A stretch of 25,168 bases of DNA, taken from assembly GCA_937888595.1 (NCBI GenBank), contig CALARK010000005.1, positions 1 through 25,168 of the forward strand, in the 5' to 3' direction. A model generated the notes under the pieces. That model was not told the DNA's origin. It searched no databases and saw only the letters and a program-made list of their open reading frames with translations. The DNA comes from an uncultured Sterolibacteriaceae bacterium (GTDB lineage: Bacteria; Pseudomonadota; Gammaproteobacteria; Burkholderiales; Rhodocyclaceae). How positions within the stretch are numbered: the first letter of the stretch is position 1; every line of letters begins with the position of its first letter. Shown here piece after piece: positions 7,524-14,929 of the stretch. The position numbers and the translations under genes are program-made.

Positions 7524-8501
7524 TCATTGCAACCGGATCCGCGGGTCGGCGAGCGTGTAGGAGATGTCGGTCAGCAGCAGGCCGACGATGTAGAGCGCCG
7601 AACCGATGAAGACCATCGCGCGCACCACGGCGAAGTCCTGTGCATTGATCGCGTCGATGGTGTAGCTGCCGAGTCCTGGTATTCCGAAAAATGCCTCGAT
7701 CAGCAGGCTGCCCATGAACAGCGTCGGGATCACCACCACCGCACCGGTCAGGATCGGAATCAGCGCGTTGCGCAGCACGTGACGGAACAGCACGAAGCGC
7801 TCGGCCAGGCCCTTGGCCCGCGCGGTGCGCACGTAGTCGCGCGTGTATTCCTCGAGGAAGATCGTGCGGTACCAGCGTGCCGATGAACCGATGCCGGCCA
7901 GCACGCTGACGATCACCGGCAGGATGACGAACTTCGCAGCGCTCAGCCCTTCCGCATAGCCGGAAATGGGCACGAGGTGCCAGACCTTCGAGACCAGCCA
8001 CTGGCCGCCGATGATGTAGAACAGGCCCGAGATCGACATCATCGCCACGCACAGCACCACGCCGGCGAAGTCGAGATAGGTGGCGCGAAAATAGACCAGC
8101 AGCAGCGCGAAGGAAATCGCCGCGAACAGCCCCAGCACGAACACCGGCACCGCCACGGCCAGGCTCGGCCCCATGCGCAGGCCGATTTCGCGCGCGATGT
8201 CGCGGCCATCGTCGGCACGGCCAAAATCGAGGGCGAACATCCGTACCGACTTGGCGAAGAAGATGGTATCGGACAGCTTTTTCGCCCCCTGCGCCGATGC
8301 GTTCCAGAACAGCGGCTTGTCATAGCCACGTTCGGCCTTCCATTTTTCGATCGCCTCCGGCGTCACGCGTTTCACGCCCAACTGCATGCGCGCCATGTCG
8401 TCCGGCGTATTGACGACGAAGAACAGCGCGAAGGTGATGACGTTGACCCCGATCAGGATCGGCAGCGCATACAGCAGGCGGCGAATCAGGTAGGCGAGCA
8501 T
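7524..8501 (-). CDS. ABC transporter permease, oligopeptide type (OppB/YejB-like)
   Basis: A 325-residue inner-membrane permease and the first gene of the operon. It begins MLAYLIRRLLYALPILIGVN, the usual OppB-type opening. The conserved loop reads YVRTARAKGLAERFVLFRH, followed by ALIPILTG and GSLLIEAFFGIPGLG, and it ends DISYTLADPRIRLQ, which is close to YejB. About six membrane helices are visible. The normal neighbour, a family-5 periplasmic binding protein, is not upstream; instead the divergent rhodanese gene lies there. Either the binding protein is encoded elsewhere or the importer uses a shared one. The 91-bp divergent gap should hold its promoter. Confidence 0.9.
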   Translation of the reverse strand: MLAYLIRRLLYALPILIGVNVITFALFFVVNTPDDMARMQLGVKRVTPEAIEKWKAERGYDKPLFWNASAQGAKKLSDTIFFAKSVRMFALDFGRADDGRDIAREIGLRMGPSLAVAVPVFVLGLFAAISFALLLVYFRATYLDFAGVVLCVAMMSISGLFYIIGGQWLVSKVWHLVPISGYAEGLSAAKFVILPVIVSVLAGIGSSARWYRTIFLEEYTRDYVRTARAKGLAERFVLFRHVLRNALIPILTGAVVVIPTLFMGSLLIEAFFGIPGLGSYTIDAINAQDFAVVRAMVFIGSALYIVGLLLTDISYTLADPRIRLQ

Positions 8502-8592
8502 GGGGTGGCGGAGCGGGGTTCCGGGCGACTATACCAAGCCGGACGCTAAAATGCGGTCGATCAAAAGAACCGCAACAAAGAGGAGTTTGTCC

Positions 8593-9054
8593 ATGCCCCG
8601 ACTGCTGGCCCCCTTGGCTCGCCTGGCCCACATTGCCCGCCATGTGCAGTGCATCCTGCTGCTCTCGATTGCCCTCCCTGCCGGCGCTCAGGAAATGAGC
8701 GCCCCCGAAGCACTCGATGCCGTTCGCGGCGGCACACTCACGCTGATCGATATCCGCACACCACGAGAATGGCAGCAAACCGGCGTGGCGCCCGGCGCGA
8801 CACGCATCAACATGCTCCACCCGCAGGGCGCGACCGGCTTCATGAACGAGGTGCTCGCAAAAGTCGGCGGCGACAGGACGGCGCCCATCGCCCTGATCTG
8901 CCGGACCGGCAACCGCACGACCCAGGTGCAGAAGTTCCTTCAGGCGCAGGGCTTCACGCGGGTCTACAACGTGCGGGAAGGCATGGCCGGCAGCAGCGCG
9001 GGTCCCGGCTGGCTCGCCCGCAAATTGCCGGTCGACGGCTGCACATCCTGCTGA
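8593..9054 (+). CDS. Exported single-domain rhodanese (sulfurtransferase family)
   Basis: A 153-residue protein with a signal peptide (about residues 1-32, hydrophobic core CILLLSIALPAGAQ) and one rhodanese domain. The domain shows DIRTPREWQQTGVAPGA and the active-site loop ICRTGNRT, with the Cys that would carry a persulfide. It ends with a VDGCTSC tail holding two extra cysteines. Family members transfer sulfane sulfur or act as thiol redox proteins; the periplasmic location suggests a role in thiosulfate or thiol handling, but the substrate is unknown. A strong AGAGGAG ribosome site 7 bp upstream fixes the start. A TAAAAT hexamer at 8547-8552 could be the -10 box. Confidence 0.88.
   Translation: MPRLLAPLARLAHIARHVQCILLLSIALPAGAQEMSAPEALDAVRGGTLTLIDIRTPREWQQTGVAPGATRINMLHPQGATGFMNEVLAKVGGDRTAPIALICRTGNRTTQVQKFLQAQGFTRVYNVREGMAGSSAGPGWLARKLPVDGCTSC
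8859..8885 (-). repeat. Candidate copy of the dispersed repeat in the rhodanese gene (copy F)
   Basis: Matches the 27-base extended repeat at 23 of 27 positions (AAAAGTCGGCG is intact on the plus strand). It encodes AKVGGDRTAP just before the active-site loop. This segment is variable but not absent in rhodanese relatives, so it could be a diverged copy or partly coincidental. Confidence 0.5.
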
Positions 9055-9066
9055 TCATTCTGCCGG

Positions 9067-9369
9067 CTATTCCGGCTCGGCATCGCAGTCGCAGCCCGAG
9101 CCGGCGGCGATCCAGCGTCGCGCCAGCCGGGAAGCGAGCGGCACGCAGAACGCCGGCACGCGCTTAAGAAAGCTGCGCGGCGCGATGACCAGCCCGCAGA
9201 CATAGCGCCCGCCCTGCCAGCGCAGCGCCGGGCAGGTTCCCGCCCGGTGGCCGAGCAGCCATCGGCTCAGCGGACAGGGCGCAAGGCTGCAGCAGACGCC
9301 GCAGCCATTGCAGGCAGCCCCTGCGGAAGGTTTCTGCGGCGCATCCCGATGCAGGCGGATCTCTTTCAT
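9067..9369 (-). CDS. Small Cys-rich protein, possible Fe-S or metal-binding (CxxCxxCC)
   Basis: A 100-residue protein with ten cysteines. Residues 20-32 read CNGCGVCCSLAPC, followed by Cys46, Cys58 and Cys75, and a CDC motif near the C-terminus (93-95). The CxxCxxCC spacing resembles ferredoxin-like or CxxxCC-type metal-chelating proteins that are annotated as hypothetical in many betaproteobacteria. No membrane segment or signal peptide is seen. Its start overlaps the stop of the TonB-like gene by 4 bp, so the two are translationally coupled. It ends 12 bp from the convergent rhodanese stop. Function is not known; cofactor binding is inferred from the cysteines only. Confidence 0.75.
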   Translation of the reverse strand: MKEIRLHRDAPQKPSAGAACNGCGVCCSLAPCPLSRWLLGHRAGTCPALRWQGGRYVCGLVIAPRSFLKRVPAFCVPLASRLARRWIAAGSGCDCDAEPE

Positions 9370-9926
9370 TCCAGCCGGAAATCCACGGGCAGCAATACCT
9401 GCCGCCGGCCCCCCGGCAATCCGCCGATCCGGGTGGCGGCCCTGAGCGCGGCGTCGTCCAGCAAGGCATGGCCGGACGAGCCGGCAACCTCTACCGCCGT
9501 CACGCGGCCGGTGGCATCGAGCGTCAGCAGCAGTACCACACGCCCTTCGAGGCCGGCGTCGATCGCCGCGCGCGGATAGACCTCCTCCCGCATCAGGGCG
9601 GCGAGCGCCACATCCCGTTCGCGCCCCTGCAGTTCGCGGGGCGGCGGGGTCCGCCCCTGCCGAAAAGTCGGCGCCGGCGGGACGGCGGCGGGCGGGGCGG
9701 CCGCCGCCGGCTCCACCGTCTCCGGATGCGTGTCCAGCCGGGTCGCCGCGACCGGCGGAGGCAACTCGACCTGCAGGGGAATGGCAACGTCTTCAGGCGG
9801 AGGGCGCAGCCAACCGGTCGGCATCAGCACGGCCAGATGCAGGGCGATGCTGACTGCCAGCGCCAATCCGAGCCGAATTTCCTGACTTCCTGCCGGTCGG
9901 CCGGAACGCAATGCAGTCGCCCTCAT
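9366..9926 (-). CDS. TonB-like energy transducer (short)
   Basis: A 186-residue protein with the TonB layout: one N-terminal membrane anchor (about residues 17-36, LGLALAVSIALHLAVLMPTG, with the conserved Ser-His pair in SIALH), a Pro/Ala-rich periplasmic linker (about 41-90) and a C-terminal TonB domain (about 108-185) including YPRAAIDAGLEGRVVLLLTLD. Such proteins couple the proton-motive force to outer-membrane receptors. No exbB or exbD is adjacent, so it would need a shared ExbBD complex. The linker contains an exact copy of the dispersed repeat at residues 80-88 (AVPPAPTF). No clear ribosome site precedes the ATG. Confidence 0.87.
   Translation of the reverse strand: MRATALRSGRPAGSQEIRLGLALAVSIALHLAVLMPTGWLRPPPEDVAIPLQVELPPPVAATRLDTHPETVEPAAAAPPAAVPPAPTFRQGRTPPPRELQGRERDVALAALMREEVYPRAAIDAGLEGRVVLLLTLDATGRVTAVEVAGSSGHALLDDAALRAATRIGGLPGGRRQVLLPVDFRLE
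9663..9689 (-). repeat. Dispersed repeat, copy C (exact; in TonB linker)
   Basis: On the minus strand this reads GCCGCC followed by GTCCCGCCGG and CGCCGACTTTT, matching copy B over the shared 24 bases and copy D over 26 of 27. It is in the sense of the TonB-like gene and is translated as AVPPAPTF inside the Pro-rich linker. Confidence 0.9.
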
Positions 9927-9989
9927 GATGGGGCAATGCTACCGCAGCGCAGGTAGACTGCACGCCTGCGCAACACGAACCCTCATGCC

Positions 9990-11072
9990 ATGCCGCGTCT
10001 GCCCGCCGTCTGCTGCCTCCTCGCCGCCCTCCTGCTGTACGGCCCGGCCCGCGCCGAACTGCCGGACCCGGCACGTTTTTCCGTCCGCCTCGAACTGGGG
10101 GATATCGACCAGGCGAAGCGCTGGCTCGACGAAGGACTGGATCCGGATTTCGAGGGCAGCCTGATCGGCACCGGCCTGATGATCGGCGCCTGGGAAGGCA
10201 ATATCCCGCTGATGGAGTTGTTCGCCAGCCGCGGGGCGGACCTGCAGCGCGTCAATCGCTTCGGCGAGACTGCACTGATGCTCGCCGCCTGGAAGAACCG
10301 GCGCGAGGCGATGCGCTGGCTGCTGGCGCACGGCGCCGCCGTCAATCGCGCCGACCGTGAATGGACGGCCCTGCACTACGCGACGTTCGCGGGTCACGAG
10401 CGCGTCGCGGAAGATTTGCTCGCCGCCGGCGCGAATGTCAATGCGCGCTCGACCAACGGCTCGACCGTCGTCATGATGGCTGCCCGCGAGGGCCATGCCG
10501 CACTCGCCCGGCGCCTGCTCGCCGCGGGGGCGAATCCGGCCCTGAAAAACGATTTCGGCGACGATGCCGTCGCCTGGGCGATGCGCCAGGGCAATTTCGA
10601 TATCGCGAAATCCTTCACCAGCGCCGCGGACTTTGCCGCACTGGCGCGGGCCGCCGCGGCCGACCGGCGCCCTCCCGTGCGTTCGGTGCCGGCCCCGGAT
10701 ATCGTCGAAGAGCATTTGCGCATGGCGCGCCTGGCCGAGTCACGCGGCGATCGCAAGGAGGCGCTGGCCACCTACCGCAAGGCCCTCGCTGCCCTCAAGG
10801 CACAGCAAGCGCCATCGCAGGCCGGAACCGGCCGCGGGACCCAGGCACCAACCGGCCTGGTCATCCGGGCCCAACGCAGGCAGCCGGATCGGCAGGTGAT
10901 GAGCTTCACCTATTCGGGCCAGGGTGACGAAGCACAGGAACTCGACGATCTGCTTGAAAAAGCGCGAACGGCGGAAGCTGCCGGACGCCGCCAGGAGGCG
11001 CTGCGCCTTTATCGCGAGGTCTCCGCGCGCATCCGGAACTCGACACGAGCAGCCTCGCCGAACGTAAAATAA
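9990..11072 (+). CDS. Exported ankyrin-repeat protein with C-terminal TPR-like helices
   Basis: A 360-residue protein with a signal peptide (MPRLPAVCCLLAALLLYGPARA, cleavage likely after ARA). About five ankyrin repeats span residues 30-215; clear units include GETALMLAAWKNRREAMRWL, TALHYATFAGHERVAEDLLA and GSTVVMMAAREGHAALARRL. After a linker, two segments around 240-265 and 310-345 (SRGDRKEALATYRKALAAL and AAGRRQEALRLYREVSARI) look like single TPR-type helical hairpins. Ankyrin proteins of this kind bind other proteins; periplasmic versions are often near catalase or redox genes, and here the next gene is a hemerythrin. The partner is unknown. It diverges from the TonB-like gene across 63 bp. 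Confidence 0.85.
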   Translation: MPRLPAVCCLLAALLLYGPARAELPDPARFSVRLELGDIDQAKRWLDEGLDPDFEGSLIGTGLMIGAWEGNIPLMELFASRGADLQRVNRFGETALMLAAWKNRREAMRWLLAHGAAVNRADREWTALHYATFAGHERVAEDLLAAGANVNARSTNGSTVVMMAAREGHAALARRLLAAGANPALKNDFGDDAVAWAMRQGNFDIAKSFTSAADFAALARAAAADRRPPVRSVPAPDIVEEHLRMARLAESRGDRKEALATYRKALAALKAQQAPSQAGTGRGTQAPTGLVIRAQRRQPDRQVMSFTYSGQGDEAQELDDLLEKARTAEAAGRRQEALRLYREVSARIRNSTRAASPNVK

Positions 11073-11176
11073 ACAGGTTTTATCGACCCATATAGAGATA
11101 AACGCTTGGACGTGCAGGAACTGCAGGAAGAGTATTAGAAATTTTTTCCAAATCCTGCCCTAGAAGAAACCACCTC
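11073..11176 (+). promoter_or_regulatory. AT-rich leader upstream of the hemerythrin gene
   Basis: A 104-bp gap with noticeably lower GC than its neighbours. It holds a 6-bp inverted repeat TTTATC/GATAAA (11079-11084 and 11097-11102) with a 12-bp spacer, and a TATTAG hexamer at 11133-11138 followed by a run of T. A weak AGAAGAA ribosome site sits before the ATG. A promoter is likely somewhere here, but no -35/-10 pair with proper spacing is convincing. Confidence 0.4.
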
Positions 11177-11626
11177 ATGCCTTCCCTCATACACCCGCAG
11201 AAGATGGTCTGGCAAGCCCGCCTCACCATCGGCATACCAGCCATCGACGAGCAGCACGCCCGGCTGTGCGGACTGGCCAACCGGCTGCTGGACCATCCGG
11301 ATGCGCCGGCACATGACGAACGGGTGGTCGACATCCTCACCGATCTCGGTCAGTTTCTCATGCTGCACTTCCATACCGAGGAGGAGTACATGCGGCGACT
11401 GGGCATGCCAACGGACGAAATCGCCAGCCATCATCAGGCGCACAACCGGATCATCGACCAGTACGCCGACCTGAATCTGGCCGCCACTCAAGGCCGGATG
11501 CATACCGCGGCGGAAATCTTCCGGCTGGTCAGGCGCTGGGTCAGCGACCATCTCGACATGGACGACCTGAAGATCAAAGCTTACATGGCCGGCGGCGACC
11601 TGCAGCCGGCAGCCCGCCCGGACTAA
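11177..11626 (+). CDS. Bacteriohemerythrin
   Basis: A 149-residue single-domain hemerythrin, a four-helix bundle with a non-haem di-iron site that binds oxygen. The ligand motifs are all present: His in DEQHARL, the HFHTEEEYM segment (His and Glu ligands), HHQAHN, and DHLDMDD at the end. Length fits the family. Such proteins buffer or sense oxygen, or deliver it to enzymes, in the cytoplasm of microaerobic and motile bacteria. It follows the ankyrin gene by 104 bp. Its stop codon is immediately next to the stop of the convergent rmuC gene (TAACTA, no gap). Confidence 0.94.
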   Translation: MPSLIHPQKMVWQARLTIGIPAIDEQHARLCGLANRLLDHPDAPAHDERVVDILTDLGQFLMLHFHTEEEYMRRLGMPTDEIASHHQAHNRIIDQYADLNLAATQGRMHTAAEIFRLVRRWVSDHLDMDDLKIKAYMAGGDLQPAARPD

Positions 11627-12769
11627 CTACTTTTCTTCGGCGCGCGGCAGCCGCGGCGCGGTCTCGACGGGTGACAGATCGCGTATTTCCCTGTCGCCCG
11701 CCACGGCCTGCAGGTCGCGGAACTTGCGGGCCGTCACCAGCACGCGTGTTTCCAGCGAACCGGTCGCCTTGTTGTAGGCGTTCACCGCCTCGGCGAGGTT
11801 CTTGCCGACACCCGACCAGTGATCGGCCAGCGTGCCGAGACGGTCGTAGAGCTCCTTGCCGAGCTGGGAAATCTTCTGCGCGTTTTCCGCCAGCGCTTCC
11901 TGTTGCCAGCCGTAGGCGGCGGCGCGCAGCAGGGCAATCAGGGTGGTCGGCGTCGCGAGGATGACCCGCTGTTCGACGCCGCTCTCGATCAGGGCCGGAT
12001 CGGCCTCCAGCGCGGCGCTGTAGAACATCTCGCCGGGCAGGAACAGCACGACGAAATCCGGCGCCGGCTGGAACTGCTCCCAGTAGGACTTCTTCGACAG
12101 CTTCGCGATGTGTTCGCGCACGTGGCGCGCATGGTCGGCGAGCTTTCTTCTGCGCGTGTCGTCGTCCTCGGCGTCGAGCGCGTCGAGATAGGCGGCCAGC
12201 GGCGCCTTGGCATCGACGACCAGCTGCTTGCCACCGGGCAGGCGCACGATCAGGTCCGGCCGGAGCTTGCCATCTTCGCCGTCCGCCGTCGCCTGCTCGT
12301 GGAAGTCGCAATGATCGAGCATGCCGGCCATCTCGACGACGCGCTTGAGCTGCAGTTCTCCCCAGCGACCGCGGGCGTGCGGGGCCCGCAGCGCGCGCAC
12401 GAGATTGGCGGTCTCCTTGCGCAACTGGCCCTGCGCGTCGGACAGCGCGCGTACCTGCTCGAACAGCGTGGCATAGGCATCGATGCGGGATTTCTCGATG
12501 CCCTGCACCTGCTGGGCAAAATTTTCGAGCGTACTCCGGATCGGCATCACCAGTTCGCCGATCGCTTGTTGGCGCTTTTCCAGCTCGCCCTGCGCGGAAG
12601 CCTGCTGTTTTTCCAGGGCGACCTTCGCCAGGTCGAGAAAGGCCTGATTGTTGTGCTGCAGCGCCTCGGCCGACAAGGCACGGAAGGTGTCGGCGAAAGC
12701 GCCGCGCGCCAGCCACATCAGCACGACCCCGACCAGCAGGCCGGCAACGAAGACGATGACCAGTTCCAT
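11627..12769 (-). CDS. rmuC: RmuC family protein
   Basis: A 380-residue RmuC-family protein. An N-terminal membrane anchor (about residues 3-22), a coiled-coil (about 45-125) and the RmuC domain (about 135-350) are visible; diagnostic segments are RGRWGELQLKRVVEMAGM, LVVDAKAPLAAYLDAL and FVVLFLPGEMFYSAAL. The domain is related to restriction-type nucleases, and the DAK triad in VVDAK fits that fold. E. coli RmuC limits recombination at inverted repeats, by an unproven mechanism. It is the last gene of a minus-strand run and is separated from the nitroreductase by 32 bp filled by a copy of the dispersed repeat. Confidence 0.93.
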   Translation of the reverse strand: MELVIVFVAGLLVGVVLMWLARGAFADTFRALSAEALQHNNQAFLDLAKVALEKQQASAQGELEKRQQAIGELVMPIRSTLENFAQQVQGIEKSRIDAYATLFEQVRALSDAQGQLRKETANLVRALRAPHARGRWGELQLKRVVEMAGMLDHCDFHEQATADGEDGKLRPDLIVRLPGGKQLVVDAKAPLAAYLDALDAEDDDTRRRKLADHARHVREHIAKLSKKSYWEQFQPAPDFVVLFLPGEMFYSAALEADPALIESGVEQRVILATPTTLIALLRAAAYGWQQEALAENAQKISQLGKELYDRLGTLADHWSGVGKNLAEAVNAYNKATGSLETRVLVTARKFRDLQAVAGDREIRDLSPVETAPRLPRAEEK

Positions 12770-12775
12770 GTCAGG

Positions 12776-12802
12776 AAAAGTCGGCGCCGGCAGGACGGCG
12801 GC
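12776..12802 (-). repeat. Dispersed repeat, copy D (intergenic, before rmuC)
   Basis: A 27-base copy with a single difference from copy C (GTCCTGCC instead of GTCCCGCC). It occupies nearly the whole gap between the nitroreductase stop and the rmuC start, in the same orientation as both genes, and ends 6 bp before the rmuC ATG. It displaces any normal ribosome site. Confidence 0.9.
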
Positions 12803-13482
12803 TAGTCATGGAAGCGGACATACTCCGCCAGGGCGGCCCGCTCGCTGACCAGGCTGTTTTCCGGTGCGTCCGGATCGGCCCGCCCCAGCGCCATGCCGCA
12901 GACCAGCTGCTCGTTGTCGGGAATATCGATCTGCTCGTAGATGACACGATGGAACTGCAGCCAGGCCGCCTGCGGGCAGGTGTCGTAGCCCAGCGCACGG
13001 GCCGCCAGCATCACGTTCTGCATGAAGCCGCCGTAATCGAGCCAGCTGCCGCGTCCCATGCGACGGTCGATGGTGAACATCAGGCCGACCGGCGCATCGA
13101 AGAAGGTGAAATTGTGCCGGTGCTGCGCCTTCATTTTTTCCTTGTCGCCCTTGGCGATGCCGAGCAGACCGTAGAGATCGAAGCCGACCTTGCGGCGCCG
13201 TGACAAATAGGGCTCGAAAAACTCGTTCGGGTAGTAGTCGTACTCGTACTGATGGGTATCGCCGCCCGCATCGAAGGCGGCGCACACCGCAGCCACGAGG
13301 CGGTCGCGCGCCGCACCGGTCAGCACATGGACATGCCAGGGCTGGGTATTGGTACCGGACGGCGCACGCGCTGCCGCGGCGATGATGCGTTCGATCGCGC
13401 CACGCGGCACCGGCTCGGGCAGGAAGGCGCGGATCGAGCGGCGCGACGCGATGAGATCGAGGAAGTTGTCGGTCTGTTCCAT
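12802..13482 (-). CDS. Nitroreductase family FMN-dependent oxidoreductase
   Basis: A 226-residue flavoprotein of the nitroreductase superfamily, which reduces nitroaromatics, quinones or related compounds with NAD(P)H. The FMN-binding opening SRRSIRAFLPEPVP and the segment APSGTNTQPWHVHVL are diagnostic, and GSWLDYGGFMQNVMLAARALG follows near residues 145-165. An insertion (about 70-120, rich in Tyr and charged residues) is longer than in E. coli NfsB. The natural substrate cannot be told. It starts 12 bp after the CBS-DUF294 stop, so it is probably cotranscribed. Confidence 0.92.
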   Translation of the reverse strand: MEQTDNFLDLIASRRSIRAFLPEPVPRGAIERIIAAAARAPSGTNTQPWHVHVLTGAARDRLVAAVCAAFDAGGDTHQYEYDYYPNEFFEPYLSRRRKVGFDLYGLLGIAKGDKEKMKAQHRHNFTFFDAPVGLMFTIDRRMGRGSWLDYGGFMQNVMLAARALGYDTCPQAAWLQFHRVIYEQIDIPDNEQLVCGMALGRADPDAPENSLVSERAALAEYVRFHD

Positions 13483-13494
13483 GAGTCGTGGTTT

Positions 13495-14925
13495 CTAGAG
13501 TCGGTAGTCCATGCGCAGGCGTCCCTGCAGCTTTTTGACCTGCTTGAAGGCTTCCTTGAGGACGAGGCGGTCGAGCTCGTTGAGCCTGGCGGGATCGACG
13601 CGATTGGCCAGTCCCATCAGCGTGCCCTCCTGTTGCGCGCGCAGCCTCAGTCGCTGGACGAAGAAGAAGGCTTCGATGATCGCCTCGACATCGTCGCGGC
13701 CGATCTTGCCCTGGGCGGCGGCAGCACGCAGTCGTTCCGGCGTGCTGGTCTCGTCGATGCCGCTGGCCAGCGCGAGGATGCGTGCGGCATCCACGAACAG
13801 CCGCACCCCATTCGCCTTGAGATCGAGGGTGCGCGGAAACTTGTCGTTGGTGTCGAAGGCGAAGCTGCGGATCATGCCGAGCGGCGGCCGCGTGCGCAGG
13901 GCATCTTCGGCCATGAAGCGGAGGAACAGGGTCGCCTCGGGAATGTGCCGGCGCAGCCAGGCACGCAGATCGCCTGCCAGATCCTCGGCGCCGTAGATCG
14001 GCCGGAAATCGAAATAGATGGTCGAATTGAGCAAGGCCTGCGGGGTCGTCGAGCGCAGCCAGCTGCCGAAACGGCCCTGCCATTCCTCGAGGGTCAGGCA
14101 CAGTTCCGGATTCGACGCCATGACATTGCCCTTGCAGAGCGTGAAGCCGCAGGCGTCGAGCCGCTTGTTCACTTCCAGGGCGAACGGCAGGAAAGCCTGC
14201 CGCGTCGCTTCGGCCTCGGCGGCCGGCGCAGCGAACACCAGGCCGTTGTCCTGGTCGGTCGACAGCGTCTGTTCGTAACGCCCCTCCGAACCGAAGGCCA
14301 GCCAGCACCAGGGCAGCTTGGGCAGTTCGAATTCGGCGGCGGTCAGTTCGATCACGCGGACGGTCAGGTGATCGTTGAGCGTCGAGATCATCTGGGTCAG
14401 GGACTCGGCGGCACCGCCTTCAGCCAGGGTGCGATGCGCGAGACGGCGAATATCCTCGGCCGCCGCGATCAGGCCCTCCATGTCGCGGGCGCCGCGGATC
14501 GCGCCCGAAATCGCCTTGCCACCACCGCTCTGCAGCTCGTAGATGTCTTCCTGCGAGACGATGCCGACGAGTTTTTCCGAGGCATCGACGACGATGACGT
14601 GATGGACGCCGTGGCGCGCCATGATCAGCGCCGCCTGGTAGATGGTGGAACGCCAGTTGAGCATGAGCAGGCCCGTGCCGCTCATCACCGACATCACCAT
14701 CTGATCAAGATCGCAGGATTTCGCCGCGACGCGATGCAGCAGGTCGCGCAAAGTGAAGATGCCGATCGGCCTTCCGCTTTCGGGCTCGACGACGATCATC
14801 GAGCCGATGCGATGCTCGGACATGAGCTGGACGGCTTCGCGCAGCGAAGTATCCGGGGGAACCGTGATCGGCTTGCGCTTGATCATCGCCGCAAGCGGGC
14901 TGTGTAGCGTGGGACGTGAGGTCAT
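13495..14925 (-). CDS. CBS-pair protein with DUF294 nucleotidyltransferase-like domain
   Basis: A 476-residue cytoplasmic protein. Two CBS motifs fill residues about 8-130 (PDTSLREAVQLMSEHRIGSM and HHVIVVDASEKLVGIVSQEDIYEL), forming an adenosine-nucleotide sensor. A DUF294 nucleotidyltransferase-like domain follows, with GSEGR at 212-216 and STDQDN at 222-227, the expected metal and nucleotide motif, and a DUF294 C-terminal helical domain. Many relatives also carry an N-terminal cyclic-nucleotide-binding domain; it is absent here. Start 14925 is 4 bp after the exonuclease-fusion stop; an in-frame upstream ATG would overlap that gene. The reaction is unproven; relatives resemble GlnD-type uridylyltransferases. 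Confidence 0.9.
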   Translation of the reverse strand: MTSRPTLHSPLAAMIKRKPITVPPDTSLREAVQLMSEHRIGSMIVVEPESGRPIGIFTLRDLLHRVAAKSCDLDQMVMSVMSGTGLLMLNWRSTIYQAALIMARHGVHHVIVVDASEKLVGIVSQEDIYELQSGGGKAISGAIRGARDMEGLIAAAEDIRRLAHRTLAEGGAAESLTQMISTLNDHLTVRVIELTAAEFELPKLPWCWLAFGSEGRYEQTLSTDQDNGLVFAAPAAEAEATRQAFLPFALEVNKRLDACGFTLCKGNVMASNPELCLTLEEWQGRFGSWLRSTTPQALLNSTIYFDFRPIYGAEDLAGDLRAWLRRHIPEATLFLRFMAEDALRTRPPLGMIRSFAFDTNDKFPRTLDLKANGVRLFVDAARILALASGIDETSTPERLRAAAAQGKIGRDDVEAIIEAFFFVQRLRLRAQQEGTLMGLANRVDPARLNELDRLVLKEAFKQVKKLQGRLRMDYRL

Positions 14926-14929
14926 GGGT

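Noticed and set aside
11106..11138. A sigma-70 or sigma-54 promoter for the hemerythrin gene
   Set aside because: TTGGAC and TATTAG are 21 bp apart, and the GG/GC pair expected for sigma-54 has the wrong spacing.
11574..12716. A long minus-strand frame overlapping rmuC
   Set aside because: It runs in another frame of rmuC and reads as low-complexity Arg/Ala sequence.
13252..14907. A 551-codon plus-strand open frame opposite the nitroreductase and CBS-DUF294 genes
   Set aside because: It is antisense to two well-identified genes and its product is a His/Arg/Gly-rich mirror with no family motif, as expected in high-GC DNA.
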